Below are positions 46,785-54,427 of a stretch of DNA of 64,000 bases, piece by piece. How positions within the stretch are numbered: position 1 is the stretch's first letter; the number at the start of each line of letters is the position of its first letter. Location: the NCBI RefSeq assembly GCF_014640675.1, contig NZ_BMHK01000001.1:248001-312000 (forward strand), read 5' to 3'. The stretch is from Novosphingobium endophyticum (GTDB taxonomy: Bacteria; Pseudomonadota; Alphaproteobacteria; Sphingomonadales; Sphingomonadaceae). The translations under genes were made by a program, and so were the position numbers. Below the pieces are notes generated by a model that saw only the letters and a program-made list of their open reading frames with translations, did not search any database and was not told the DNA's origin.

Positions 46785-47378
46785 ATGGGCCTCTACACAT
46801 TTGACGACAGCGACATCGCTGCCGTTGGCACCAGCAGGAGTAGCAGCCGCTTGGCCGCATTCCGGGCCGCGAACGGGCGGGACCACACCGGCCGAAATCT
46901 CCCGCAAGGCGCAACGGGCATAGCACCGGCTCGAGCGATCGCGACGCCGGCGACGCCTTCAGCGCGTACCACGATTGTTCCAAAACCAGCCCCGAAGGCG
47001 CCAGCGCCAACGGCGGCGCAGATCGAACAGGCCCGGCGGCGTGCACGCCACGATGCCGTGATGAGTTCGCCCCAGGCGAAGGGCCGGCAGGCCAGGGCTG
47101 CCGGTTTGCTAGGAGGGGCGCTGCACCTCAGCGCCGCGGAAATTATCGCGATGCTGCCGACGATGCCCACCGATGCCCAGTCCGTCGAAATTGCAAGGCG
47201 CGCCCGCATTTCCGACATGTGGGACTGGGCGATTGCGGCGAACGCCGGCAAGCCGAGACCTGCGGAAACGGCAAGCGCGAAGATCTGGGAATCGGCCATC
47301 GCGAGCAATGCCAGCAAGCCCGAATCCAAAGCGGCCGGCGACGTCTGGGATCGCGTCATCGCCAAGATGAAGCAATGA
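46785..47378 (+). CDS. Hypothetical Ala/Pro-rich protein
   Basis: 197 aa with AAAGGA upstream of the ATG. It has a disordered Ala/Pro/Thr-rich middle (about residues 45-80) and a helical C-terminal half with a repeated WDWAIAANAGKP / WESAIASNASKP / WDRVIAKMK unit, three copies of a Trp-x-x-Ala-Ile-Ala motif. No known family. Overlaps the next gene by 4 nt. Confidence 0.6.
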   Translation: MGLYTFDDSDIAAVGTSRSSSRLAAFRAANGRDHTGRNLPQGATGIAPARAIATPATPSARTTIVPKPAPKAPAPTAAQIEQARRRARHDAVMSSPQAKGRQARAAGLLGGALHLSAAEIIAMLPTMPTDAQSVEIARRARISDMWDWAIAANAGKPRPAETASAKIWESAIASNASKPESKAAGDVWDRVIAKMKQ

Positions 47379-47563
47379 GCTGGCTCAGCGACATCATGCA
47401 CCGGCGACGGCGGCAGCAAGCGGACCCGTCGTCGGAAAGCCAGTCAGTGGCCCCGGCCAAGACCTCCACCAATGGCGGCCCGTCCCGCTGGGCCCGAATG
47501 ATCGCCCGAAGTGAAATCGTCCGCGAGAGCTATTCCCGCGACACAATGAAGGATGACATCTGA
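47375..47563 (+). CDS. Small basic hypothetical protein
   Basis: 62 aa, Arg-rich at both ends (SDIMHRRRRQQAD; WARMIARSEIVRESY). Its ATG overlaps the upstream stop (ATGA) and its TGA overlaps the downstream ATG, so it is embedded in a coupled operon. Possibly nucleic-acid binding by charge only. Confidence 0.55.
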   Translation: MSWLSDIMHRRRRQQADPSSESQSVAPAKTSTNGGPSRWARMIARSEIVRESYSRDTMKDDI

Positions 47564-48285
47564 TGGATATGAAGCCCCTTGAACAGACCGCCCGCGCCTT
47601 CGCAACCTTGGACTTTTCGGCCGAAGAGGCCCGGCTCGCCGAACTCGAAGCCGAGCGCGACAACATAGACGCGGCAATCGAGCGCGCCAACGCGCGGCGC
47701 ACGGAAATCAGTCAGGCGCAGAGGGATTGGCGGGACGCAGAGCGCGTCTCGGCCAGCAATGTTGCGGATGCCCTGCTTGGCGGCGCACATGCCGCCGAAG
47801 TCACCGCGCTCGCACCCGACGCGGAGGCGCTCAAGGAAGAGTTCGCCAATCTGAGCGCTGCGATCGGCGAACTTCGGCGCCGTTACGACGACGTACAGGC
47901 CGAGATGAACACCTTGCGCACCCATACCAGAGGCAAAGCGGCGGCGGTCGCGCAGCCTCTGGCGGACGCTCTGCGGGCCCAGGCCAAGCGCGCCGCCGAA
48001 GAGTTGCTTGAGTGCTATGCGGGCCTGCAGGCGCTTCACACCGCGATCGGCGCGGGCGCCCGGGAAGTTGGGCAAGCTCGGCACGCCGCGGCGGGCTGCA
48101 TCGGCAATGATCGCCTGCTCTCCTGGCGGTCCGGGATCCCGGTACCGCCCATGGTGGCGCAGGTGCTCGATGCACTGCCGCAAAGCAAGGCGCTGGTAGC
48201 GGGTTGTGGGCAAACGGTGCTGACGCCTGAAAACAGCGATCACCTCTCGGTCATCGCCGCGCTTTCAGATAGAACGTTGCCGTAA
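47563..48285 (+). CDS. Hypothetical coiled-coil protein
   Basis: 240 aa, mainly helical with strong coiled-coil character (EEARLAELEAERDNIDAAIE and ANLSAAIGELRRRYDDVQAE). No catalytic motif. Last gene of the tightly overlapping operon that starts with the excisionase-like gene; ends 81 bp before a strong hairpin. Confidence 0.6.
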   Translation: MDMKPLEQTARAFATLDFSAEEARLAELEAERDNIDAAIERANARRTEISQAQRDWRDAERVSASNVADALLGGAHAAEVTALAPDAEALKEEFANLSAAIGELRRRYDDVQAEMNTLRTHTRGKAAAVAQPLADALRAQAKRAAEELLECYAGLQALHTAIGAGAREVGQARHAAAGCIGNDRLLSWRSGIPVPPMVAQVLDALPQSKALVAGCGQTVLTPENSDHLSVIAALSDRTLP

Positions 48286-48366
48286 TTGGAATTGCTGGGC
48301 GGGTTACTTGTCTTTCCCCGCCCGGTCATGGGAGCCCCGCGTTTTCTGATCCTTTTCGCGGGGCAT

Positions 48367-48400
48367 TGAGGCGGTCAGGGTGCGAAACCTGGCCGCCTCA
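48367..48400 (+). terminator. Hairpin terminator of the replication operon
   Basis: A 13-bp stem with one wobble (TGAGGCGGTCAGG / CCTGGCCGCCTCA) and 8-nt loop, followed by TTTCC. A weaker hairpin GCCCCGCG / CGCGGGGC lies just upstream at 48333-48364. Confidence 0.7.
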
Positions 48401-48598
48401 TTTCCATCCGCGCTGGCGCACGATCGACGTTCCCGCTGACATCGCCGCCGCGCTGCAATGCCTCTCAGGCAAGGGCCCCGGGCTGAGGGATGCCCGGTTC
48501 GTCCGATCGGTGCAGATGCCCTGATTTGAATCGGCAGAGTCATCAATCGCCCGATACGAGCACCCGCTTGCTTTCATCCTTTCGTTGGCGGGCGACTC

Positions 48599-48628
48599 GG
48601 GCGGCCAGGCTTTCGGGTCTGGCCGCCT
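48599..48628. terminator. Second hairpin, facing the HEPN-like gene
   Basis: Stem GGCGGCCAG / CTGGCCGCC with a short loop followed by TCTTTCATTT, located just past the stop codon of the reverse-strand gene at 48649-49302. The stem echoes that at 48367-48400 (both contain GGCCGCCTC). Region 48401-48598 otherwise shows nothing convincing. Confidence 0.5.
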
Positions 48629-48648
48629 CTTTCATTTGCTGGCGACCA

Positions 48649-49302
48649 TCATTTTCCCCGCTTCGCAGCGGTGGGCCGTCCCTGGTGCATGCCGCGGCTG
48701 TCGAACTCTCGCCTGAGCTCGTCAACATTCGTTTCGAGGTAATGGGCATGGGCCGACAACGCATGCACATGCTTATCAATCTTCCGCATCTCTTCGATGA
48801 GCTGGCTTGGCGCAAAGAACCCATAACTGGACTCGTAAGCATCGGCGTTATGGCCATGGCGTCGCTCGCCCTCTCGAGCATTTTTCGATAGAATGATCAT
48901 CGCATCCTCGTCCGGAAATCGACGAACGGCCCAATGGGCAAAGGCGTGCCGCTGCACGCGGTGCATTTCCATGATATCGGATGCCCGCTCCAACTGATCC
49001 TTGACTTCACCGGCCCAGAGCAACCCCGCTGCCTCCCTCAATTTCGGGAACACTTGGGCATCCTGGAGCATGGAACCATTTCTTTTGGTGGCATCGAAAG
49101 CCGCCTCGCGAATGGCGTCGATTGTGCGACGAGCGCAGAAATCCGCGAAGCAATAGGTTTGGATGAGCTTTCCGATCATCCGATAGTCGTCGTCAGTGGG
49201 CTCAATGGTTGCCTCAAGAAAGCCGTCGGGATCAGCGTCGAATGCGGCATGCAACTGCTGAAGGCGCGCGAACGCGGCGGTTGGTTTGGCGTGTGCTTCC
49301 AT
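48649..49302 (-). CDS. Hypothetical protein with HEPN-like motif
   Basis: 217 aa, helical throughout, no signal peptide. It contains RHAFAHWAVRRF (about residues 118-129), whose Arg-x4-His spacing matches the RX4-6H catalytic motif of HEPN ribonucleases, after the long helix KDQLERASDIMEMHRVQ. The C-terminus is a basic coiled coil (KIDKHVHALSAHAHYLETNV). HEPN assignment is from one motif and helical context only. Reverse to its neighbours and the first of the island's probable conflict-related genes. Confidence 0.5.
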   Translation of the reverse strand: MEAHAKPTAAFARLQQLHAAFDADPDGFLEATIEPTDDDYRMIGKLIQTYCFADFCARRTIDAIREAAFDATKRNGSMLQDAQVFPKLREAAGLLWAGEVKDQLERASDIMEMHRVQRHAFAHWAVRRFPDEDAMIILSKNAREGERRHGHNADAYESSYGFFAPSQLIEEMRKIDKHVHALSAHAHYLETNVDELRREFDSRGMHQGRPTAAKRGK

Positions 49303-49492
49303 CGCGAGATACTGCCAAAGGAGCTGACGCGGCGAAAGTACAGCAAGGCCCCAAACGGGACCTAGCGGCGTAGCCCCCTTTTTCGAGGACAGTACGCGGC
49401 ATTATGGGCCACGATCGTGGGCTTCTGCTCTACCAAGTTTGGATTATAATGACATTGGGTCTACGAATTCGTTCCGCGATTCGAGGGGGAAC

Positions 49493-50257
49493 ATGGGCGC
49501 GCATGCCATGGTAGTCGAGGCGAAGGGACGACCGAAACGATCCCGCTACACGCCGCCCAGCGACGTATTTCGAACCGATCTTCGGCAGATCCTGGGCATG
49601 TCAAACCGGGGACAGCTTGAGGCAAAACAGCTTAACTTCTTGGATCAGGGCGAAGGAGCCAGCGCTCGGCCGCTGACAATCTGGTGCGCAGGCGATCGTG
49701 AACTTCTGAGACGACCGGCAATCGCGGTTATCGGCACTCGCAAAGTGACGGAAAAAGGCCGCAAGAGGGCCAACCGGTTTGCACGCGAACTCGTTGAAAG
49801 GGGCGTCGTCGTCGTCTCTGGCCTTGCGGCCGGTGTGGATGCCACGGCGCTCAGTTCTGCCATCCGCAATAACGGAAGTGTCATCGCGGTAATAGGAACT
49901 CCGATCGACAAGGCATATCCCGCGCAGAACGCTGAATTACAGGAGCTCATCTACCGCCGTCACCTGCTCCTAACCCAGTTTAATGTGGGCGAACGAACAT
50001 TCCCTTCCAACTTTCCGGCGCGCAATCGGACGATGGCGGCCATCTCCGATGCTAGCGTGATCATCGAGGCTTCTGAAACGTCGGGGACACTTCACCAAGC
50101 GGCAGAATGTGTCAGGTTGGGGCGATGGCTCGGAATCACCAGAGCCGTCGTTGATGACGAAACCCTCACATGGCCAGCAAAATTTCTAAATTACGAAAAG
50201 TGCATAGTCTTGGATGACACTGCAGACTTGCTTCGACGCGTCTACGAGGGGGTATAG
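49493..50257 (+). CDS. DprA/SMF-like (SLOG superfamily) protein
   Basis: 254 aa. A Rossmann-type DprA domain: AIAVIGTRKVTEKGRKRANR (about residues 76-95), VVVVSGLAAGVDATALSSAI, GSVIAVIGTPIDKAYPAQNA, the conserved FPARNRTMAAISDASVIIEA, then SGTLHQAAECVRLGR. It lacks the SAM N-terminal and winged-helix C-terminal domains of housekeeping DprA. In SLOG proteins this core binds nucleotides or nucleotide-derived ligands. Two bases separate it from the phosphoribosyltransferase gene. Base composition is more AT-rich than the chromosome. Start may also be the ATG at 49508 or TTG at 49439. Confidence 0.85.
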   Translation: MGAHAMVVEAKGRPKRSRYTPPSDVFRTDLRQILGMSNRGQLEAKQLNFLDQGEGASARPLTIWCAGDRELLRRPAIAVIGTRKVTEKGRKRANRFARELVERGVVVVSGLAAGVDATALSSAIRNNGSVIAVIGTPIDKAYPAQNAELQELIYRRHLLLTQFNVGERTFPSNFPARNRTMAAISDASVIIEASETSGTLHQAAECVRLGRWLGITRAVVDDETLTWPAKFLNYEKCIVLDDTADLLRRVYEGV

Positions 50258-50259
50258 AC

Positions 50260-50925
50260 GTGAATTTGCACGGCATTGTTTATTATCGCGGCAAGAAGAC
50301 AGACGCTTGGGATGACCAGTGGCGGGGCGAGGATTACTCGGCCCGTAACCTAGTGAAAGGACTGAAGGGCCTAACCTTCAACGGAAGTTCGACAGTCACC
50401 GTCGGAAGTACCTCTTACTCTATATCAGACACCGTTGAGGGCCGAGCGAACGCGCTTACCGTGGCCAGTATTGTCATCGCTGGAAAAATCTACGGCGCGG
50501 GCTACAAAGAAGTGGCAATTGTTCCGGTGCCCTCCTCATCGCACACAGATCCGAGTGGGATGTTTGTGGGCCGCAGAATTGCGGACGCAATACAGTCACT
50601 GACGGACGGAAAGTATACGTCATCACCTGTGTTATATTTTCATGAAGCGATGCCGAAGAGTGCTGGAGGGGGCACACGCAACCCGTACCTCATACAGGCC
50701 AACCTGCGATTTGATGGCGGCCAATCCCTTCCAGCATCTGCCGTTCTAATCGATGATGTCTGCACAACCGGCGCTCACCTGAAAGCCGCGCAACGATTTT
50801 TGTCAGCGCTGGGGCTTCAGGTGGCGGACTCATTCGTAGTGGGAAGAACCGCTCGTGAGCGTCCAAATTCAATGTTCAAAGTGGACATTGAAGAGATCGA
50901 CACGTCACCTGGACTATTCGGGTAA
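50260..50925 (+). CDS. ComF-like phosphoribosyltransferase
   Basis: 221 aa, GTG start. A type I PRTase core: VAIVPVPSSSHTDPSGMFVG followed by RRIADAIQSL (about residues 83-115), and the PRPP loop AVLIDDVCTTGAHLKAAQRF (about 161-180) with the two Asp and TTG. The N-terminal 60 residues form a separate beta-rich part (SSTVTVGSTSYSISDTVEGR). It is coupled to the DprA-like gene. DprA and ComF are competence proteins, but here both are reduced, island-borne and paired, so a nucleotide-based signalling or defence role is more likely. Confidence 0.8.
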   Translation: MNLHGIVYYRGKKTDAWDDQWRGEDYSARNLVKGLKGLTFNGSSTVTVGSTSYSISDTVEGRANALTVASIVIAGKIYGAGYKEVAIVPVPSSSHTDPSGMFVGRRIADAIQSLTDGKYTSSPVLYFHEAMPKSAGGGTRNPYLIQANLRFDGGQSLPASAVLIDDVCTTGAHLKAAQRFLSALGLQVADSFVVGRTARERPNSMFKVDIEEIDTSPGLFG

Positions 50926-50939
50926 TGCACTAGCTAGCG

Positions 50940-51698
50940 ATGATGTGGGCGAGCGGAAATGCCATGCAGTGTAAAGTCTGCACAAGATCAGACATGGCGA
51001 AGGCACACCTATTTCCACGAGCGCTAGCGCACGACATGAGGCGGTCCGAGCGCCACTTGCATGTGCTGGATAGGGACGCGCAGGAGGTCAAGTTTTCCCA
51101 ATCCGGATTGCACGATTCCGAACTTCTGTGCGCCGGGTGCGAGAGCAAGTTGAACATCGGCGATGACTACGCCATTCGTTGGATTAGAAAGTTCGAGCGG
51201 CACGCGAGCCCAATTTTCAACGGCCGCGCGTACGAGGTACTCAACCCGCATCCCCAGAGACTCGCCCTTTTCGTCTCGTCGGTTCTCTGGAAATGCGCGG
51301 CATCCCAGGTGACCTCCAAGGATCTGGACCTCGGCCCGTGGGAATATCAACTGCGAAACGGGGTTTTCGATTCATCGGGATTTGAACCGTCATTCTTTGT
51401 CGCTCGAAAAAGGTGGCTAGTTGGAGGAAAGCAACTCGGCTCAGTTGCAATCTTACCTTACCATGCACCAGCATGGGGCAGGCGCTCGTATGCGTTCGAG
51501 ATTGGGGATTTCCTTTGGGGTGTAAAGTTGGACCGACGGCGATCCCACGCCCCGGGCCTTTTCGATGGCCCGCTGAAGGCGACCGGCAACACCAACCTTA
51601 TTGTCTTGAATCTAGGCGAAGTCGAGATCGGCGATGATGATAGTGTTCTTGGCATTTTCGCCGCTGCCGAGGCGATACGTTGCGCCGCGGGCAGCTAG
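50940..51698 (+). CDS. CxxC zinc-finger protein, HNH-like
   Basis: 252 aa. Two Cys pairs, MQCKVCTRSDMAKAHLFPRA (about residues 9-28) and LLCAGCESKLNIGDDYAIRW (about 63-82), with a His between them in KAHLFPR. This matches a group of uncharacterised proteins whose C..C - SHxxP - C..C layout resembles a treble-clef HNH nuclease. The rest is alpha/beta without known motifs. A later ATG at 50964 is possible. 14 bp downstream of the PRTase gene, hence probably the third member of one operon and the possible effector. Confidence 0.65.
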   Translation: MMWASGNAMQCKVCTRSDMAKAHLFPRALAHDMRRSERHLHVLDRDAQEVKFSQSGLHDSELLCAGCESKLNIGDDYAIRWIRKFERHASPIFNGRAYEVLNPHPQRLALFVSSVLWKCAASQVTSKDLDLGPWEYQLRNGVFDSSGFEPSFFVARKRWLVGGKQLGSVAILPYHAPAWGRRSYAFEIGDFLWGVKLDRRRSHAPGLFDGPLKATGNTNLIVLNLGEVEIGDDDSVLGIFAAAEAIRCAAGS

Positions 51699-51755
51699 CT
51701 GCGTGGTTTTGCGGCGGCTTGATGCGACTCCGATGTTCCATGTACGTTCTCACCC

Positions 51756-52070
51756 ATGGTCCGCCGCAGCACCCCACAGAAGAAGATCGATGACCGCGCC
51801 TTTCCGGTGCGCATCCTGGTCCGCGTGCCCCGGTTCGGCTTTGGGCAACAATACGACGAGATCCACGCCTGGCTGAAAAACGAGATCGGCCGCGGCGAAT
51901 ACGCCGACCATTCCTTTCGTACTCCGCCTCGGGATGCCGTCGGCTTCTACTTTCGCAGGATCGAGGACGCGCAACGGTTCGTCGCGGCGTTTCCGTCACT
52001 GGAGTTGTCCGACGAAACGGCGGGAGCGGGGTACACTTCTCCCTACCGAGGGAGGCTCCCAAACAATTGA
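51756..52070 (+). CDS. Hypothetical protein
   Basis: 104 aa. Ferredoxin-like pattern (FPVRILVRVPRFGFGQQYDE; DAVGFYFRRIEDAQRFVAAF) with a basic N-terminus. No family recognised. Precedes the SRAP gene by 31 bp and may be co-transcribed with it. Confidence 0.6.
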   Translation: MVRRSTPQKKIDDRAFPVRILVRVPRFGFGQQYDEIHAWLKNEIGRGEYADHSFRTPPRDAVGFYFRRIEDAQRFVAAFPSLELSDETAGAGYTSPYRGRLPNN

Positions 52071-52101
52071 CTCCGCAGCGCCTGCGGGCAAACCTCGCGC
52101 G

Positions 52102-52707
52102 GTGTGCAACCTTTATCGCCTCACGCCCGGCCCGGCAGAGATCGCGAGACTATTCGGAACGCCGCTTCCGGAGAGCCTGAATACGCCGGGCGAGATCTAC
52201 CCTGGCTATCCCGGTCTGGTCGTCGCTGGCGGCATGCTGCGTGCCATGACGTGGGGCTTCCCGTTGGTCCAAAGGAGCAAGAGGACGGGACAGCCGCTCA
52301 AGCCCAAGCCCGTGAACAACGCGCGCGCGGACAAGCTCGCCAGCGCCTTCTGGCGCTCGAGCTTCGAGGCGCGTCGTTGCCTCGTACCGATGAGCGCATT
52401 TGCCGAAGCCGAGGGCCCCAAGGGGCACATGACCAGGACATGGCTCTCGCTGCCAGATCGGCCAGTGTTCGCCTGTGCCGGCGTTTGGCGCGATAGTGCC
52501 GAATGGGGTCCGGTGTACTCGCTGGTGATGACAGATGCCGCGGAGACGACGGCCGAAGTGCACGACCGCGTGCCGGTGATCTTGTCGACAGAGGACGAGG
52601 CCCGATGGATCGCCGGTGCGCCTGCGGAGGCGCTGGACCTATGCCGCCCATGGGCTGGTGACATCACGATCGAGCGGACAAGTGAAAGTTGGGTTCGCAG
52701 CCATTAG
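52102..52707 (+). CDS. SRAP domain protein (YedK/HMCES family)
   Basis: 201 aa, GTG start giving Met-Cys-Asn (catalytic Cys2, which cross-links to abasic sites in single-stranded DNA once Met is removed). Further family motifs: PKPVNNARADKLASAFWRSS (the conserved NARxE-like element, here NARAD), RRCLVPMSAFAEAEGPKG and the late VHDRVPVILSTEDEARWIAG with active-site His. A second SRAP copy on a mobile island may shield the element's own single-stranded DNA. Confidence 0.9.
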   Translation: MCNLYRLTPGPAEIARLFGTPLPESLNTPGEIYPGYPGLVVAGGMLRAMTWGFPLVQRSKRTGQPLKPKPVNNARADKLASAFWRSSFEARRCLVPMSAFAEAEGPKGHMTRTWLSLPDRPVFACAGVWRDSAEWGPVYSLVMTDAAETTAEVHDRVPVILSTEDEARWIAGAPAEALDLCRPWAGDITIERTSESWVRSH

Positions 52708-52757
52708 GCAAATGGGCGAGCGTTAAAGCGACTCCGACGATATTCCGGCGCCCAACG

Positions 52758-53594
52758 TCACACCCTTTGTGCCCCAGTTCGGAGTTCGTCCTCAGGGTCA
52801 ACTAGCCCGGATTGCACCGTAACCGGCTCCCCGACCCGCGCCGAGACCATAGCAAACCATGGAAGCATGATGCGTTGCATGAAGCCTTCCGGCAATCCGG
52901 GCATTGTTTCACGCGACGCAGGCCGAACTTCGAGGCGCTTCGTAGGCGGCCCCGGTTCGGTCCAGCTTTCCACAAACAGGAAGGCATTCAGCGATCGGTA
53001 TTCACCTGGCTTCACCGAATGAGCGACGATTTCCCTGAGTTCTTTCGCGCCGACGGCAAAGTTTCCTGGCGTCACGAACACACAGAGGCCTCGAGGTTGG
53101 TCGAAGCCCAGAGCTGTCGCCGTACTGCGGACTTGAGCGTTTGCATGCGCCACTTCGCGACGCACGCGATTCCCGAGATTTTTCAGAAGATCCCGAGCGA
53201 CGTCCCACTGGAGATCCGGCAACCAAACCTTCTTCCTCCCAAAGAGGACCGGCGCCGCACCCTTCGCGGCCCACTCATTGAGAATTTCCCCAGCACGAAT
53301 CTGCACTGCCCGATCGTTACCCCTATCAGTCGTGATGGATTTGACCTCGATGACGATCTGATCGTCAGGAAATGCGATGTCAGCCACGCGCCCGCTGTGC
53401 CCTGATATCAGTTGCTCACAAGGGCGGCCCCCGGCGCGGCACAGCGAGGTGCACATCAGGTCGTGCAGTTCATCCGGACTGAATGTTGCCGTCAAATCAG
53501 ATTCCTCTGCATCGCCCCGAGACCGCGCCTCTCGCACCCTTTGGCCCAGCTCATCATTGCGGATGGCAGGACTTGCCTTCGTACTGGTGGCCAT
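52758..53594 (-). CDS. PD-(D/E)xK nuclease-like protein
   Basis: 278 aa. A segment RVADIAFPDDQIVIEVKSIT (about residues 70-89) has the D...ExK signature of restriction-type nucleases, preceded by a helical region (SPDELHDLMCTSLCRAGGRP) and followed by a long helical domain (WDVARDLLKNLGNRVRREVA). The start is uncertain: the ATG at 53594 or 53603 overlaps the end of the upstream gene by about 40-50 nt; a later start is possible. No methylase partner is present, so it is not a classical restriction-modification pair. Confidence 0.65.
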   Translation of the reverse strand: MATSTKASPAIRNDELGQRVREARSRGDAEESDLTATFSPDELHDLMCTSLCRAGGRPCEQLISGHSGRVADIAFPDDQIVIEVKSITTDRGNDRAVQIRAGEILNEWAAKGAAPVLFGRKKVWLPDLQWDVARDLLKNLGNRVRREVAHANAQVRSTATALGFDQPRGLCVFVTPGNFAVGAKELREIVAHSVKPGEYRSLNAFLFVESWTEPGPPTKRLEVRPASRETMPGLPEGFMQRIMLPWFAMVSARVGEPVTVQSGLVDPEDELRTGAQRV

Positions 53595-54039
53595 GGAGCA
53601 CATATGCCTTTCCGTTCCACCGCTCGACGGGAAAGCAGAAGCCGGGTCCACCGATCTCGATGTCTGGCCAGCCGCCGACGCCCTTCGTGGCAAGGAAGCT
53701 CGGAATGCCTATTCCGCCGGTGATGTTCTTCCACGTGCCGTCGGCCTGCTTGCTGACGATCGTATAGCCGGTGCCCGTCATGCCGAAGCAATAGGTGCCA
53801 CCCTCGGTGATTACAGCCTCGGGGCGCCCATCGCCGTTGAGATCGCGAATCGTCTCGATTTGCCCAGGCGAATAGCTGGGCGTTCCCGGATCGCCGCAAG
53901 CGGACCACTTCCCGGCCGCAAACTTGAAGCCGGCGGCACGGAATGCCGCAGCGCGATCTTTGGGCGTGAGGGTCGATTGGGCCAACGCCGGTGACGCGAG
54001 CAGAACCATGGACACAGCAAGAGTGAGGTGATTCCGCAT
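53554..54039 (-). CDS. Secreted hypothetical protein with FG-GAP-like repeat
   Basis: 161 aa. A cleavable signal peptide (LTLAVSMVLLASPALAQS, cut about residue 21) precedes a mature domain containing a Ca-binding-like DLNGDGRPEAVITEGGTYC. Three Cys residues may form a disulfide. Periplasmic or secreted; function unknown. Reverse strand, just upstream of the nuclease-like gene. Confidence 0.75.
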   Translation of the reverse strand: MRNHLTLAVSMVLLASPALAQSTLTPKDRAAAFRAAGFKFAAGKWSACGDPGTPSYSPGQIETIRDLNGDGRPEAVITEGGTYCFGMTGTGYTIVSKQADGTWKNITGGIGIPSFLATKGVGGWPDIEIGGPGFCFPVERWNGKAYVLHGHQYEGKSCHPQ

Positions 54040-54427
54040 GCCATCCTCCGTGACCGTTGCAGGGGCTTCATAGCATGACGGCGGAATTTCGCGGAAGCGC
54101 CAATGCGCGCGGGGCCAATGGACATGACCGACACCCCGGAAAACTCACTCTTCTAACTGTTTCAAACGCTTAGAACCACCTCAGCCAGAAACTTTGCGGT
54201 GCCTCAGCGCTAGTGCAGAATACATCTGCTAGATAGGACCCGCGTTTTTCCGTAGATAATTCCATACTCTGGCGTATATTCGGGCGCATTTTCCGATAAC
54301 GGTCGTGCGTACATATCAGGACGTTGTCTAAATTGATGATATCTACATTATGATGCTTAACTCGTGCCTGACATATTCTTATGGATACTAAACGCCGGAC
54401 CCGCCGCGATATCACGAAGGTGAAGAT
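54040..54427. other. AT-rich intergenic stretch
   Basis: 388 bp between the reverse-strand secreted protein and the ligase-like gene. From about 54150 to 54420 it is distinctly AT-rich compared with everything around. It contains several ATATTC/TATCTACAT-type segments but no gene I can support. It probably holds the promoters of both neighbours, or is the scar of an earlier insertion. Confidence 0.5.

Noticed and set aside
48304-48546. 80-codon reverse frame between the operon and the HEPN-like gene
   Set aside because: Covers two hairpins that look like terminators; low-complexity Arg/Ala-rich product.
49493-50925. Calling the DprA and ComF homologues a natural-competence locus
   Set aside because: No comEA, comEC or pilus genes are near, both proteins lack the usual extra domains, and the locus is inside an island.
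54170-54415. 81-codon reverse frame in the AT-rich patch
   Set aside because: No ribosome-binding site, no family, and stop codons are expected to be rarer by chance over such a length; not enough support.
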